Assembly (NCBI GenBank): GCA_024364735.1
Contig: JAGFNQ010000853.1
Location: forward strand, 1 to 64,000
DNA: 64,000 nt
Source of the DNA: Boesenbergia rotunda
Taxonomy: Eukaryota; Streptophyta; Magnoliopsida; Zingiberales; Zingiberaceae
Reading direction: 5' to 3'
Under the pieces are notes generated by a model, which was given only the letters and a program-made list of their open reading frames with translations, was not told the DNA's origin and ran no database searches. The translations under genes were made by a program, and so were the position numbers. The first letter of the stretch is position 1. Each line of letters opens with the position of its first letter. This document shows positions 41,176-51,820 of the stretch, one piece after another.

Positions 41176-43967
41176 ATGACCAGGTCAGCAGGTGGTGATC
41201 TCGAGGAATTTGACCATGAAATTGAGAGAACTTTCAGAGCAAGGAGGAACCAAGGCATAATTTCAGAGGCTATTGACATTCCTCCTCTTCAGACTATTCC
41301 TACTCATTCAGGCATTATCATGACAGACCACCAGAAGACCATGAAAGAACTTGCAGCACTAGATGATACCTTTCAGTACTCCAGCATTGCTTATCCAGAG
41401 CTGACTAGCGATTTTGAGCTTAGATCAGGACTCATCCACTTGTTGCCTAAATTTCAAGGATTATCTGGAGAGGATCCAAACAGACATTTGCATGAATTTC
41501 ACGTAGTCTGCTCCACCATGAAGCCTCAGGGGATTTCAGAAGAAGATATTAAGCTGAGGGCATTTCCATTTTCTTTTACTGGAGCAGCAAAGGATTGGTT
41601 CTACTATTTACCTACTAGGCACGTGTCTAGCTGGATTTCTATGAAGAAGGCATTTCTAGAAAAATACTTCCCAGCCTCCAGAACTGCTATCATCAGAAAG
41701 AGCATATGTGACATACATCAAGTGGTGGGAGAGACGCTTTATGACTATTAGGAAAGGTTCAACAAGCTTTGCTCTAGTTGCCCACAGCACCAGATCAGTG
41801 AGCAGCTCCTCATTCAATACTTCTACGAGGGTTTATTGCAGATGGATAGGATCATGATAGATGCTGCAGCTGGAGGAGCCCTAGTTAACAAAACACCAAT
41901 CAAGCTAGGGAGCTGATTTCGAACATGGCAGAGAACTCACAGCAGTTTGGAAGCAGAGTGTTGTCTACCAGAGGAGTGAATGAGGTCCAGGTGGCTTCTA
42001 ATGAACAAAGGGAAATTAGGAATTCTCTGGTAGAGCTCACATCATTGGTGAAGCAAATGACTCTTAATAATGCAAGCCAAAATCCCAATTTTTCGGTGTC
42101 TCCACAATCAAAGCAAGTGATGAGGGTATGTGGTATTTGCTCTAGCTAAGAACATAATTCAGATTCATATCCCAACCTTCAACAAGATGAAACAATAGCG
42201 ACGTTGGTTAGGGGACAATTTCAAGCCAAGAATAACCTCTACTCCTCTACTTATAATCCTAGTTGGAGGGATCATCCAAATCTGAAGTATGACAATTCTT
42301 TCTATCAGCAAAACCCATCACAACAGCCCTACAATCAAGCTAGGGAGCCCTAGTTAACAAAACACCAGATCAAGCTAGGGAGCTGATTTCGAACATGGCA
42401 GAGAACTCATAGCAGTTTGGAAGTCGAGCATTGTCCACCAGAGGAGTGAATGAGGTCCAGGTGGCTTCTAATGAACAAAGGGAAATTAGGAATTCTCTGG
42501 TAGAGCTCACATCATTGGTGAAGCAAATGACTCTTAATAATGCAAGCCAAAATCCCAATTTTTTGGTACCTCCACAATCAAGCCAAGTGATGAGGGTATG
42601 TGGCATTTGCTCTAGCCAAGAACATAATTCAGATTCATGTCCCAACCTTCAGCAAGATGAAACAATAGCGGCGTTGGTTGGGGGACAATTTCAAGCCAAG
42701 AATAACCCCTACTCATCCACTTACAACCCTGGTTGGAGGGATCATCCAAATCTGAAGTATAGCAACTCTTTTTACCAACAAAACCCATCACAACAACAAT
42801 TTCACCAGCCTCAACAAAATTTCCAGCAACCGCAACAATCTTAGCAGCAATTCCAGCAATTCCAGGCCCAATTCCAGCAACCTTTTCAAGGGAATCAACA
42901 AGGTTTCCAAGGGAATTTGAATTTTCAGCAACAATATCAACCCTTACAGCAACAATTCCAGCAATGACAGCAAAGTTTTCAGCCTTTGAATCAAAACTTT
43001 CAGCCACAAAATCAAGGTTTTCAGCCCACTCAGTTTCAATCTTCACCACAACCATTTCCATTTCAAAACCAAAATTTTCAGGGCTACAATTCTCAGCAAG
43101 TTCAACCATCATTCCAGCCCAATTATCAGCCATTTCAGCAGCCATTTCAGCCCTACAATCAGCCCTAACAGCCCCAATTCCAACAATCACAGCAGGGTAA
43201 CACTTTTCAGCAGCCTACCTCATCATTTCAAGGTCAATCAAAGCCCTATGATAACCAAGGGTGCTATGGAGGTTCTAGTGGGGGAAATGTGCAACAACAA
43301 AGGATAGAAGAGATGTTTCAACAACTTTTACAACAACAAAGAAATGATCCCGCCATACAAAACATCGAAAGGCAAATTGGACAATTGGCTAGTGGGATGA
43401 ATCAAATTCAAGCTCAAGGATCAAGCCAACTACCTTCTCAAGCTACTCCCAATCCAAAGGGAAACGTTAGCGCTATTACTTTGAGGAGTGGGAAGGTTAC
43501 TTCAACTCAAAATGGTCCAAGAGCTGATTTTTCAGAAAATAGGGCAGCACCTACATTTCCAGCACCAATCAGCCCTGCAAAGACTTCAAAATCAGTTGGT
43601 TCCACCCCTAGTCTGTGCTCAACTCCTTCCTCAAGTAATTCTGTGATTTTGGTGGAAAATGAGGGAGAAATCAGAGGCGAAACTGACCTTACAGCAACTA
43701 CATCAAGTGGGACAGCAGCTCAAAATTCAGCCCCTCAAATTTCAGTTCAAGAGGAAGAAATGAGAGTTCCCTTGCCCTTTCCACAGCGGAAACCTCAAGC
43801 CAAAAGGCAAATGGAGGAGGAGAAAGCTAAAGAATACAATGAGCTAGTAAAGTTGTTTAGCAAAGTAGAGATTAATGTACCCCTGTTGATCATGATTAAA
43901 AAGATTCCTAAGTATGCAAAATTCCTGAAAGATTTATGTGTTCACAAGAAGAAGCTTAAGGAGAATG
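41176..43967 (+). pseudogene. gag: E4 gag, interrupted by stops, a 469-bp duplication and E7
   Basis: From ATG 41176 the frame gives FELRSGLIHLLPKFQGLSGE, RAFPFSFTGAAKDWFYYLP and MKKAFLEKYFP, the retrotransposon-Gag core of Athila. A TAG (41749) and a one-base deletion near 41898 break it. A zinc knuckle (CGICSSQEHNSDSC, about 42600) lies in a duplicated segment, followed by a Gln-rich stretch with stops at 42842, about 42965 and 43166, then AITLRSGKV and FLKDLCVHKKKL. E7 inserted at 43967; the frame resumes at 48115. The intact protein would be the capsid/nucleocapsid. Confidence 0.9.
41881..42793 (+). repeat. 469-bp tandem duplication in the E4 gag
   Basis: Copies begin CTAGTTAACAAAACACC at 41881 and 42350. 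The period of 469 is not a multiple of three, so the duplication shifts the frame. In copy 1 the zinc knuckle has a stop for Gln and Tyr for the last Cys; copy 2 keeps CCHC but has a TAG early (about 42410). Confidence 0.9.
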
Positions 43968-46900
43968 TGTAACGCCCGCCCTTATATCTACTCTCGGGGC
44001 GGGGTCACGTACTATCATTCGTATAAATTTTTTTTTCTTAAAGTACTAATAACAAAGTACTAAGCATGCTTGTTCAAAACTAACCTATAACATGATAGGT
44101 TCAACTCATAATATAATCAAGTATATGAGTAATCCAAGTGTAACATTCATTACTAAAGAAATGTTAACATAAGCATAATATTGTAGATATGAAGATCTTT
44201 ATTTCCCGAGCCACCACCCCACACATCTTCAGCCCTCCTGCCTCTTCCTTTAGTTTAAGTGTCTCTTACCCTTATCTGCAGCATAAGACAACATATAAAC
44301 TAGTAAGTACAAATGCTTAGTAAGATCCTGTCCTACTCGTAAAATCCATATCATAGAAAGATAAGAGAATAAATCACATTCAAGCATGGTAAGTGTTTAA
44401 GCATGTTAAACATCTAAGCATATTAACTTCATAGGAAGGTTTCTTTGAAAACATATAAACATAATACTTGAACATAGCATAATCATTAGGGCCCGGCTTG
44501 TACTTCATGTTTTGCGCGCGCCCCTAAATAGGAACGAGGTAGCTAATCCCGAACCACTAGGGTTTACTAGGCCTTCTCAAAAGTCCTTCAGCCTAGTATC
44601 ATAATCATTTGACTCGCTTTAAGAGTCTATAGTACAAGCCATTACAAATTAAAATAATTATCATGTTCTTTATTTTCATAAAGTATGCTCTTAGTCCCAA
44701 CCTTCTAGGGAAGCATTCTTTAGGCCCTAAGCCTTCTTCGTTCATGCCCTACAAGGCTCATTCTTATGCATATGAATGCATCCATAATCATGATAACTAG
44801 CCTAGTATAAAGCATGCATTTCATAAGGGTGCCCCATGAGCTATAATGCATGCTCATACATAGATCTCCATAATCATGATAACTAGCCTATTATAAAGCA
44901 TGCATTTCATAAGGGTGCCCTATGGGCTATAATGCATGCTCATACATAGATCATAATTCAACCCCTTAAACATATCTTATATATGACAAGGTTGATCACA
45001 TAAATCATATTCATATCATAGGAAGTGGTAGCATTCTTCATGGGTAAATCAAATGGTTCCTAACCCTAAAACTAGGGTCTTGGCCGAAACTCAAGGGTAG
45101 GGGTAGATTAGGTTTTTGACATCAAACATCCCCTACTATCATCCCACACACATATATATATATATATCATGTATCATACTATAGCATGCACCATGGGAGA
45201 AAATCAAGTCACCTTAACCCTAATCTCGGGTTGGCCGAAAGTCATGGCTAGGGAGAGTTCCATTTTTCCTAATCCAACATTCCATTTAAACATCATTTGC
45301 ATATACATATCATCATCCCAAACATAAGCATATCTCCTAGGGTACATCTCATATAATCATCACATATATAGGCATATGATCTTACTAAACACAATCATAA
45401 TCTCATAGGGTAAGTTGTCCTTCACAACCTCATGTTTCATGCCTTGGCCAAATGTTACATGCTAAGGAATCCAATCAAACATTTCCTTTGAATATCACAT
45501 GCATATACATCTCATATCATTTTACATAAGCATATCACATAAAATAATTTAACCTTCACAAACCCTAAGGTTTCATGCCTTGGCCGAATGGTGTAGGGTA
45601 GGGAAACTAGGGTTTTAAAATTAAACCTTCACACAAGCATTTATTCAAACACCTTGTCTACACTACTAGGCATAGATTCATCATAGGCAAATCAAGCATC
45701 CCTAAACCCTAATCTTCCTAGGTTGGCCGAATGATGTAAGGGTAGGGTAGGCTAGGTTTTTGACATCCAATCTTCACACAAACATTTATTCAAACACCTT
45801 ACCTACACTACTAAACATGGACACATCATAGGATAGCAAACAACCCAAAAAACCTAGCCCATTCCCTCTTGGCCGAAAGTTGTAGGGTGGATAACCCTAC
45901 TTTTCCTTATCACAACATGATGGGAAACAACATACATCCATACCCTAAGTTCCTAGGAGTATCCTCATGCATCAAGAAGCAACCAAGACCCTTGTCTTGG
46001 TGGTGGCCGAATGGTTACAAGGGAGGAACTCCCATTTTCGAAAACAAGAACACAAAGAAACATTCAATAACAATTACACTGCAGGCGAGGGGATACTTAC
46101 ATCCTTTCGCTTGAGATTCTACTTCTTTAAGTCCCTTAGGGTACCCTTGGTTGAAGGAGAAGTGAAGGTTCCTCTTACTCTTTCTTCTCTAGACTCCTTG
46201 GCCCTAATAGAGGGCAAGAGCCTTCTTCCTTCCAATCCCCTAGGGTTAGAACCCTAGGGAGCACTTTTCGAAAAATGGAAAAGAGGAGAGGAGAAGAAGG
46301 AATTTCGGTGGGGAAGAGAAAGAAAGAAGAAGAGGAAGTTACTCACACCTCTTCCCTCTCTTATTTATACTTTTCTCATGAAAAGACATGTCTCTTCACT
46401 ATTACACGCTTAACAAGCATGTTTCTTATTCTCTCAACAAGAAACAATGCTTGGTGTAGTAGTTAAGACATAGAGAGTGCAACTAGGAGGTTCAAGGTTC
46501 AATCCTTGCTTCCTCCCTTCTACTTTTTCTTTTTATCACAATTTGCACTAATCCATATCAAAACCCATTAAGCCAAGCCCATCATGAATTTTCATAGTAA
46601 TAATCATGTTTTATGAATTCATAATATTTCATAATATTTAATAATAATAATTCATGAATTTCATAATATTTCATATTCATGAATTCATAATATTTCATAA
46701 TATCCCATAATAATATTTCATGAATTCATAATATTTCATAATATTCCATAATAATATTCCATGAATTTCATAATATTTCATATTCATGAATTCATAATAT
46801 TTCATAATATTCCATTATCATTTTTCATGAATTTCATAATATTTTATATTCATGAATTCATAATATTTCATAATATTCCATAAATATTATTTCATAATAT

Positions 46901-47083
46901 TTTTAATATTTCATATTCATGAATCTATAATACTTCATGAATCCCATAATATTTCATAATGAATTCACAATATTATTCATGGTGAAATTTTGGGGTGTTA
47001 TAATCCTACACATCTTATAAAAAGTTCGTCCCGAACTTTAAACAATTCTCAGGTACTCAAATTGTAAAAATTGGGGTGTTACA
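43968..47083 (-). repeat. E7 3' LTR (3,116 bp)
   Basis: TGTAACGCCCGCCC to GGTGTTACA. It contains an 86-bp tandem duplication (44781-44952), recurring GGCCGAA phrases with CATCATATG-like words (about 45070-46020), a (TA)n run near 45155 and an AT-rich minisatellite (46610-47000). ORFs 45869-46114, 45967-46257 and 46275-46466 are without domains. Confidence 0.88.
46610..47000. repeat. AT-rich minisatellite TTCATAATATTTCATAAT
   Basis: Irregular tandem units built of TTCATGAATTCATAATATTTC and shorter variants; the palindrome TTCATGAA recurs. A copy lies at 47640-48000 in the other LTR. Confidence 0.88.
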
Positions 47084-47118
47084 ATCCTATGCACCTTATA
47101 AAAAGTTCGTCCCGAACT

Positions 47119-47247
47119 TTAAAACAGTTCCGGGTACTTTAATCGTATTGCCTCCTCTCGTTCCCATGTGGCTTCTTCGAATTGCTCGTTCCGCCACAGA
47201 ACCTTTACTAAGGGTACTTCCTTGTTCACATAACTTACAATTACTCG
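47119..47247 (-). pseudogene. pol: E7 pol: C-terminal chromodomain-like tail
   Basis: The minus-strand frame, ending in TAA at 47119-47121, reads VPLVKVLWRNEQFEEATWER then a short tail ending KYPELF. This VLW...EEATWE...YP-LF pattern is the C-terminal chromodomain-like end of chromovirus integrases. An in-frame TGA at 47248-47250 marks the upstream limit, and only about 43 codons remain. It is too short for an ORF screen but is the only coding trace of E7. Confidence 0.8.
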
Positions 47248-47431
47248 TCAGTATCTATCATACAGATGATAAATAACTAACATAAGAGTTCACTACTTTC
47301 ACTTATTATGCAAGTATAAATCATTTCTATACATAATCATTACTGTACATGAAATAAAGTAAAGTGAGTTTAGGATTTCTTACTTGGAAGCGGCAGGATG
47401 AAGCTTGATGTGCGTGTGGTGGAGGGGAAAA

Positions 47432-47443
47432 CTGCTCTGATAC
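47432..47443 (-). promoter_or_regulatory. E7 primer-binding site
   Basis: Minus strand TGGTATCAGAGC, a few bases from the 5' LTR edge at 47449. It defines the minus orientation of E7. Confidence 0.88.
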
Positions 47444-47448
47444 CAACT

Positions 47449-48114
47449 TGTAACGCCCGCCCTTATATCTACTCTCGGGGCGGGGTCACGTACTATCTAA
47501 TCTCGGGTTGGCCGAAAGTCATGGCTAGGGAGAGTTCCATTTTTCCTAATCCAACATTCCATTTAAACATCATTTGCACTAATCCATATCAAAACCCATT
47601 AAGCCAAGCCCATCATGAATTTTCATAGTAATAATTATGTTTTATGAATTCATAATATTTCATAATATTTAATAATAATAATTCATGAATTTCATAATAT
47701 TTCATATTCATGAATTCATAATATTTCATAATATCCCATAATAATATTTCATGAATTCATAATATTTCATAATATTCCATAATAATATTCCATGAATTTC
47801 ATAATATTTCATATTCATGAATTCATAATATTTCATAATATTCCATTATCATTTTTCATGAATTTCATAATATTTTATATTCATGAATTCATAATATTTC
47901 ATAATATTCCATAAATATTATTTCATAATATTTTTAATATTTCATATTCATGAATCTATAATACTTCATGAATCCCATAATATTTCATAATGAATTCACA
48001 ATATTATTCATGGTGAAATTTTGGGGTGTTACAATCCTACACATCTTATAAAAAGTTCGTCCCGAACTTTAAACAATTCCCAGGTACTCAAATTGTAAAA
48101 ATTGGGGTGTTACA
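47449..48114 (-). repeat. E7 5' LTR with two large internal deletions (666 bp left)
   Basis: Starts and ends like the 3' LTR but lacks two internal blocks: sequence jumps from the equivalent of about 44015 to 45222, and from about 45300 to 46546. The break points share short words (CTAATC-like and ATTTGCA), suggesting deletion at microhomology. Confidence 0.9.
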
Positions 48115-48535
48115 GAATGAGTTGGTCAGCTTGGGGAAAAATGTTTCAGCACTCATCCATGTCATACCCCAAAAGTGTGAAGACCCTGGAGTTTTTACTG
48201 TATCATGTGAGATAGGGAGGACTATGTTTCATGACGCTATGCTAGACTTGGGAGCCTCCATCAATGTAATGCCCAGATCGGTCTTCCAGATGCTTGGCAT
48301 TGGCCCTCTGCAGCCCACTGAAGTGGTAATTCAGTTAGCGGACAGAAGCCAGACCCATCCAACAGGTATTATTGAAGATGTTTTGGTAAAGTAAAGGAGT
48401 TGATTTTCCCTGTAGACTTCTACATTCTAGACATGGAAGGAGACTATCTTGCACATAGATCCCCACTCATCCTGGGGAGGCCCTTTCTGAAGACTGCCAG
48501 GACGAAGATCGACGTTTATGCTGGCACACTTTCGT
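48115..48535 (+). pseudogene. pol: E4 pol: protease
   Basis: After the E7 target duplication the frame continues ELVSLGKNVSALIH, CEDPGVF and MLDLGASINVMP, the protease signature, then GVIDFYILDM-like and LGRPFLKTARTKID segments. A one-base deletion near 48388 (TTGGTAAAGTAAAG, where E5 has an extra A) shifts the frame before the second half at 48400. Confidence 0.88.
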
Positions 48536-49975
48536 TGGAGGTGGGGGACACAGTAGTTCAGTTTAGTATTTTCGATGCCATGAAGTACCCTAGGGAAGAT
48601 CACTCTATTATGAGCATTGACATTCTGGATGGACTGGTTGATACAGATTCATTGGTTGAGGGAGTTTCACATGATTCTTCTGGAGGAGATATTTTTTCAG
48701 AGGAGGCCGAGGGAGTACTTGCTATTGAGACTGAGGATATTTCAGAGTTTATTTCAGATTCACTTCCAGCTGGAAAGAATTTTCTAGGTGTAAGGGATTG
48801 CACAGAGCCCCAAGGATCACCTACTTCTATTGAGATTTCAGAGGATTCAGAGCACAGGTATGATAGTGTAGGGGATTGCACAGAGCCTCAAGGATCACTC
48901 ATACCCACTGAGCAGGGCCAGATTAAACTTAAGCCACTACCAGACCACTTGAAATATGTGTACCTAGGAGAGGAGCAGAATTTTCTAGTTATCATTGCTC
49001 AACATTTGGAATCAGAGCAGGAAGAGAAATTATTGCAAGTCCTGAGGCAATACAAGAAAGTGATTGGGTGGACTTTATCAGATATACCTGGTATCAGCCC
49101 AGCTCTCTGTATGCACAGGATATTCTTGGAAGAAAATGTTAAACCCGTGAGGCAACCACAAAGGAGACTTAATCCACTCATTTTGGACGTTGTTAAGAAA
49201 GAGGTGACTCGACTTCTACAGGCAGGTATCATTTACCCCATTTCTGATAGTCAGTAGGTTAGTCCCATACATATGGTGCCCAAGAAATCTGGAGTGACAG
49301 TGGTGGAAGATGGAAGCAACGTACTAGTGCCCACCAGAGTTAAGAATTCCTGGAGAGTCTGCATTGATTACCGAAAGCTCAACAAGGTCACGAGAAAGGA
49401 CCACTTCCCTTTACCCTTTATTGATCAGATGCTTGAATGACTGGCAGGGAAGTCCCATTACTATTTTTTGGATAGTTATTCAGGCTACTTCCAGATTTGT
49501 ATAGATCCAGAGGACCAAGAGAAGACTACCTTCACTTGCCCCTTTAGCACATTTGCCTACAGACGTATGCCTTTTGGACTCTGCAACGCGTCATGAACAT
49601 TTCAGCGATGCATGGTAAGCATATTTGGTGAGTTGTTAGAGCATTGTATGGAGATATTTATGGATGACTTTTCAGTTTTTGGCACGTCTTTTGATTCATG
49701 TTTAGAAAATTTGTCTAGGGTTTTACACCGTTGCATTGAGACTAACCTTGTGCTTAATTTTGAAAAAAGCCACTTTATGGTAGAGCATGGTATTGTACTT
49801 GGACACATAGTCTCTGGGAGAGGTATAGAGGTAGATCCTGCAAAAATAAGTGTTATTTCTTCTTTATCTTACCCCGTATGCGTACGGGATGTTCGTGCTT
49901 TCCTTGGACATGCAGGTTTCTACCGCAGATTTATTAGAGACTTTAGCGATATTGCTCGACCCTTGACAAAACTTT
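48536..49975 (+). pseudogene. pol: E4 pol: acidic linker and reverse transcriptase
   Basis: Linker with DCTEPQGSP and DCTEPQGSL, then RT: RLLQAGIIYPISDSQ, WRVCIDYRKLN, HFPLPFIDQMLE, IFMDDFSVFG (catalytic Asp pair) and FLGHAGFYRRFI. One frame from 48400 contains stops at 49255 (Trp to TAG relative to E5), 49438 and 49594; the last is shared with E5. Otherwise the RT fold motifs are complete. Confidence 0.93.
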
Positions 49976-50460
49976 TGCAGAAAGATGTTGAATTTTGCTT
50001 TGATGATAAGTGCAAAGAAGCTTTTCACAAACTTAGGGAGGCTCTTACCTCTGCTCCTATTATTAAGTCACCTGATTGGAATTTGTCATTTGAATTAATG
50101 TGTGATACATCTAACTTTGTAGTGGGAGCTATTCTAGCACAGAGGGTGGATGGAGCACCTCATGTCATATGTTATGCTTCCAAGACCCTGGATGCCGCCC
50201 AAGCAAATTACACTACCACTGAGAAGGAGCTTCTTGCCATAGTTTTTGCTTTAGACCGTTTTAGATCTTACTTATTGTGCTCACATGTTATTATTTTTTC
50301 TGATCATGCAACTCTAAAATACTTGTTGAAAAAGCCTGATGCTAAACCTAGACTGATCAGATGGATGCTCCTGCTCTAAGAATTTGACCTGGAGATCAGA
50401 GACAAAAGTGGCAAAGAAAACCTAGTTGTAGATCACCTGAGCAGAATTGAAGGAGATGAA
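49976..50460 (+). pseudogene. pol: E4 pol: RNase H
   Basis: LSFELMCDTSNFVVGAILAQ, HVICYASKTLDAAQANYTTT followed by EKELLAIVFAL and IIFSDHATLKYLL carry the acidic catalytic positions. TAA at 50377-50379 replaces the Gln codon seen in E5. The frame then continues EIRDKSGKENLVVDHLSRIE, a conserved Gypsy segment leading to integrase. Confidence 0.92.
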
Positions 50461-51820
50461 TCTCTTACCACCATTGACGATGATTTTAGAGATGAGCACC
50501 TTCTTGCAGTACATGGTGAGACACCTTGGTATGCAGACCTTGTTAATTTCTTAGCTGCACATATTTTCCCTACACACTTTTCTAAAGCTCAAAAAGATAA
50601 ACTTAAAAGCGATGCAAAATTCTATGTGTGGGATGACCCATATTTATGGAAATTTTGTAATGATCAAATAATTAGGAGATGCGTACCAGACCATGAGTTT
50701 TCTTCTGTTCTTACATTTTGCCGTTCATCAGCTTGTGGGGGCATTTTGGACCCCAAAGAACCGCTAGGAAGGTGCTAGAGTGTGGATTGTACTGGCCCAC
50801 CCTATTTCATGATGCATATCTGTTTTATAAGAATTGTGATAGATATCAACGAACTGGGAACATAGGAGCGAGAAATGAGATGCCCCAACACACTATACTT
50901 TTCTGTGAGATTTTTGATGTTTGGGGAATAGATTTTATGGGACCTATTCCTGCATCATTTGGATATCTGTATATTTTGCTTGCTGTCGATTATGTTTCTA
51001 AATGGGTGGAGGCCATTCCCTCCAAGACTGATGATTCTTGTGTTGTTGTTAGCTTTGTCAGGTCACACATTTTCTGCAGGTTTGGAATTCCAAGGGCCAT
51101 AATAAGTTACCAAGGATCTCATTTTTGCAATAAACACATGAAGGCTCTACTTGGCAAGTATGAGGTTGTGCACAAAGTGTCTACATCCTACCATCCCCAA
51201 ACAAATGGACAGACTGAAATTTCTAACAGAGAGATCAAAGCAATCTTGGAAAAGACTGTTGGGCCCACTAGAAAAGATTGGAGCAAGAGGCTTGACGATG
51301 CACTATGGGCCTATAGAACGGCATACAAGACCCCCATTGGAATGTCTCCTTACCGCTTAGTGTATGGAAAAGCTTGTCATCTTCCCGTGGAAATTGAGCA
51401 CAAAGCGTATTGGGCAGTAAAGGCGTGTAACTTTGATGCTACCAAGGTGGGAGAAGAAAGAAAACTTCAACTTCAAGAGCTTGAAGAGATTAGGCTAGAA
51501 GCATTTGAAAATTCAAGGATCTACAAAGAAAAGACCAAAAACTTCCATGACAAGCACATCTTGAAAAAGACTTCCAAATTGGTGACAAGGTCTTATTGTA
51601 CAAATCAAGGCTCAAATTGATAAAGGGTAAGTAAAGATCAAGGTGGGAAGGTCCATTTATTGTAACTAACATTTTTCCCTATGGAGTTGTTGAAATTAAA
51701 GATGAAGCTAACGATTTTGTATGGAAAGTCAATGGCCATCGGCTCAAAAAGTACTTTGAAGAATTAAAGGAGCTAGAGGTGGACGGAGTGAACATCAAAG
51801 ACGCTATCTACCCAAATTAA
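50461..51820 (+). pseudogene. pol: E4 pol: integrase, second catalytic Asp replaced by Tyr
   Basis: Zinc-finger region and core: GHFGPQRTARKVLEC, WGIDFMGP (first Asp), ISYQGSHF (second Asp is Tyr; E5 has Asp), STSYHPQTNGQTE...NREIK (Glu). A one-base deletion near 50737 and another shift near 51565 break the frame. The end reads KSRLKL, WEGPFIVTN, PYGVVEI and VNGHRLKKYFEEL to TAA 51818-51820, a typical Athila integrase tail. Confidence 0.93.

Larger units (their letters stand above)
43968..48114 (-). mobile_element. E7: collapsed Tekay/Del-like chromovirus, inserted in the E4 gag
   Basis: Minus-strand LTRs (43968-47083 and 47449-48114) flank only 365 bp of interior with a PBS and the last codons of pol. 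Perfect target duplication GAATG (43963-43967, 48115-48119). The TGTAAC...GTTACA-type ends, long LTR, initiator tRNA-Met PBS and chromodomain-like tail fit a Tekay/Del-like chromovirus. Most of the interior was lost, and one LTR also has two deletions. Confidence 0.88.

Noticed and set aside
45147..45170. (TA)n run as a TATA promoter of E7
   Set aside because: It is a simple repeat in the middle of a long LTR, with no other promoter feature nearby.
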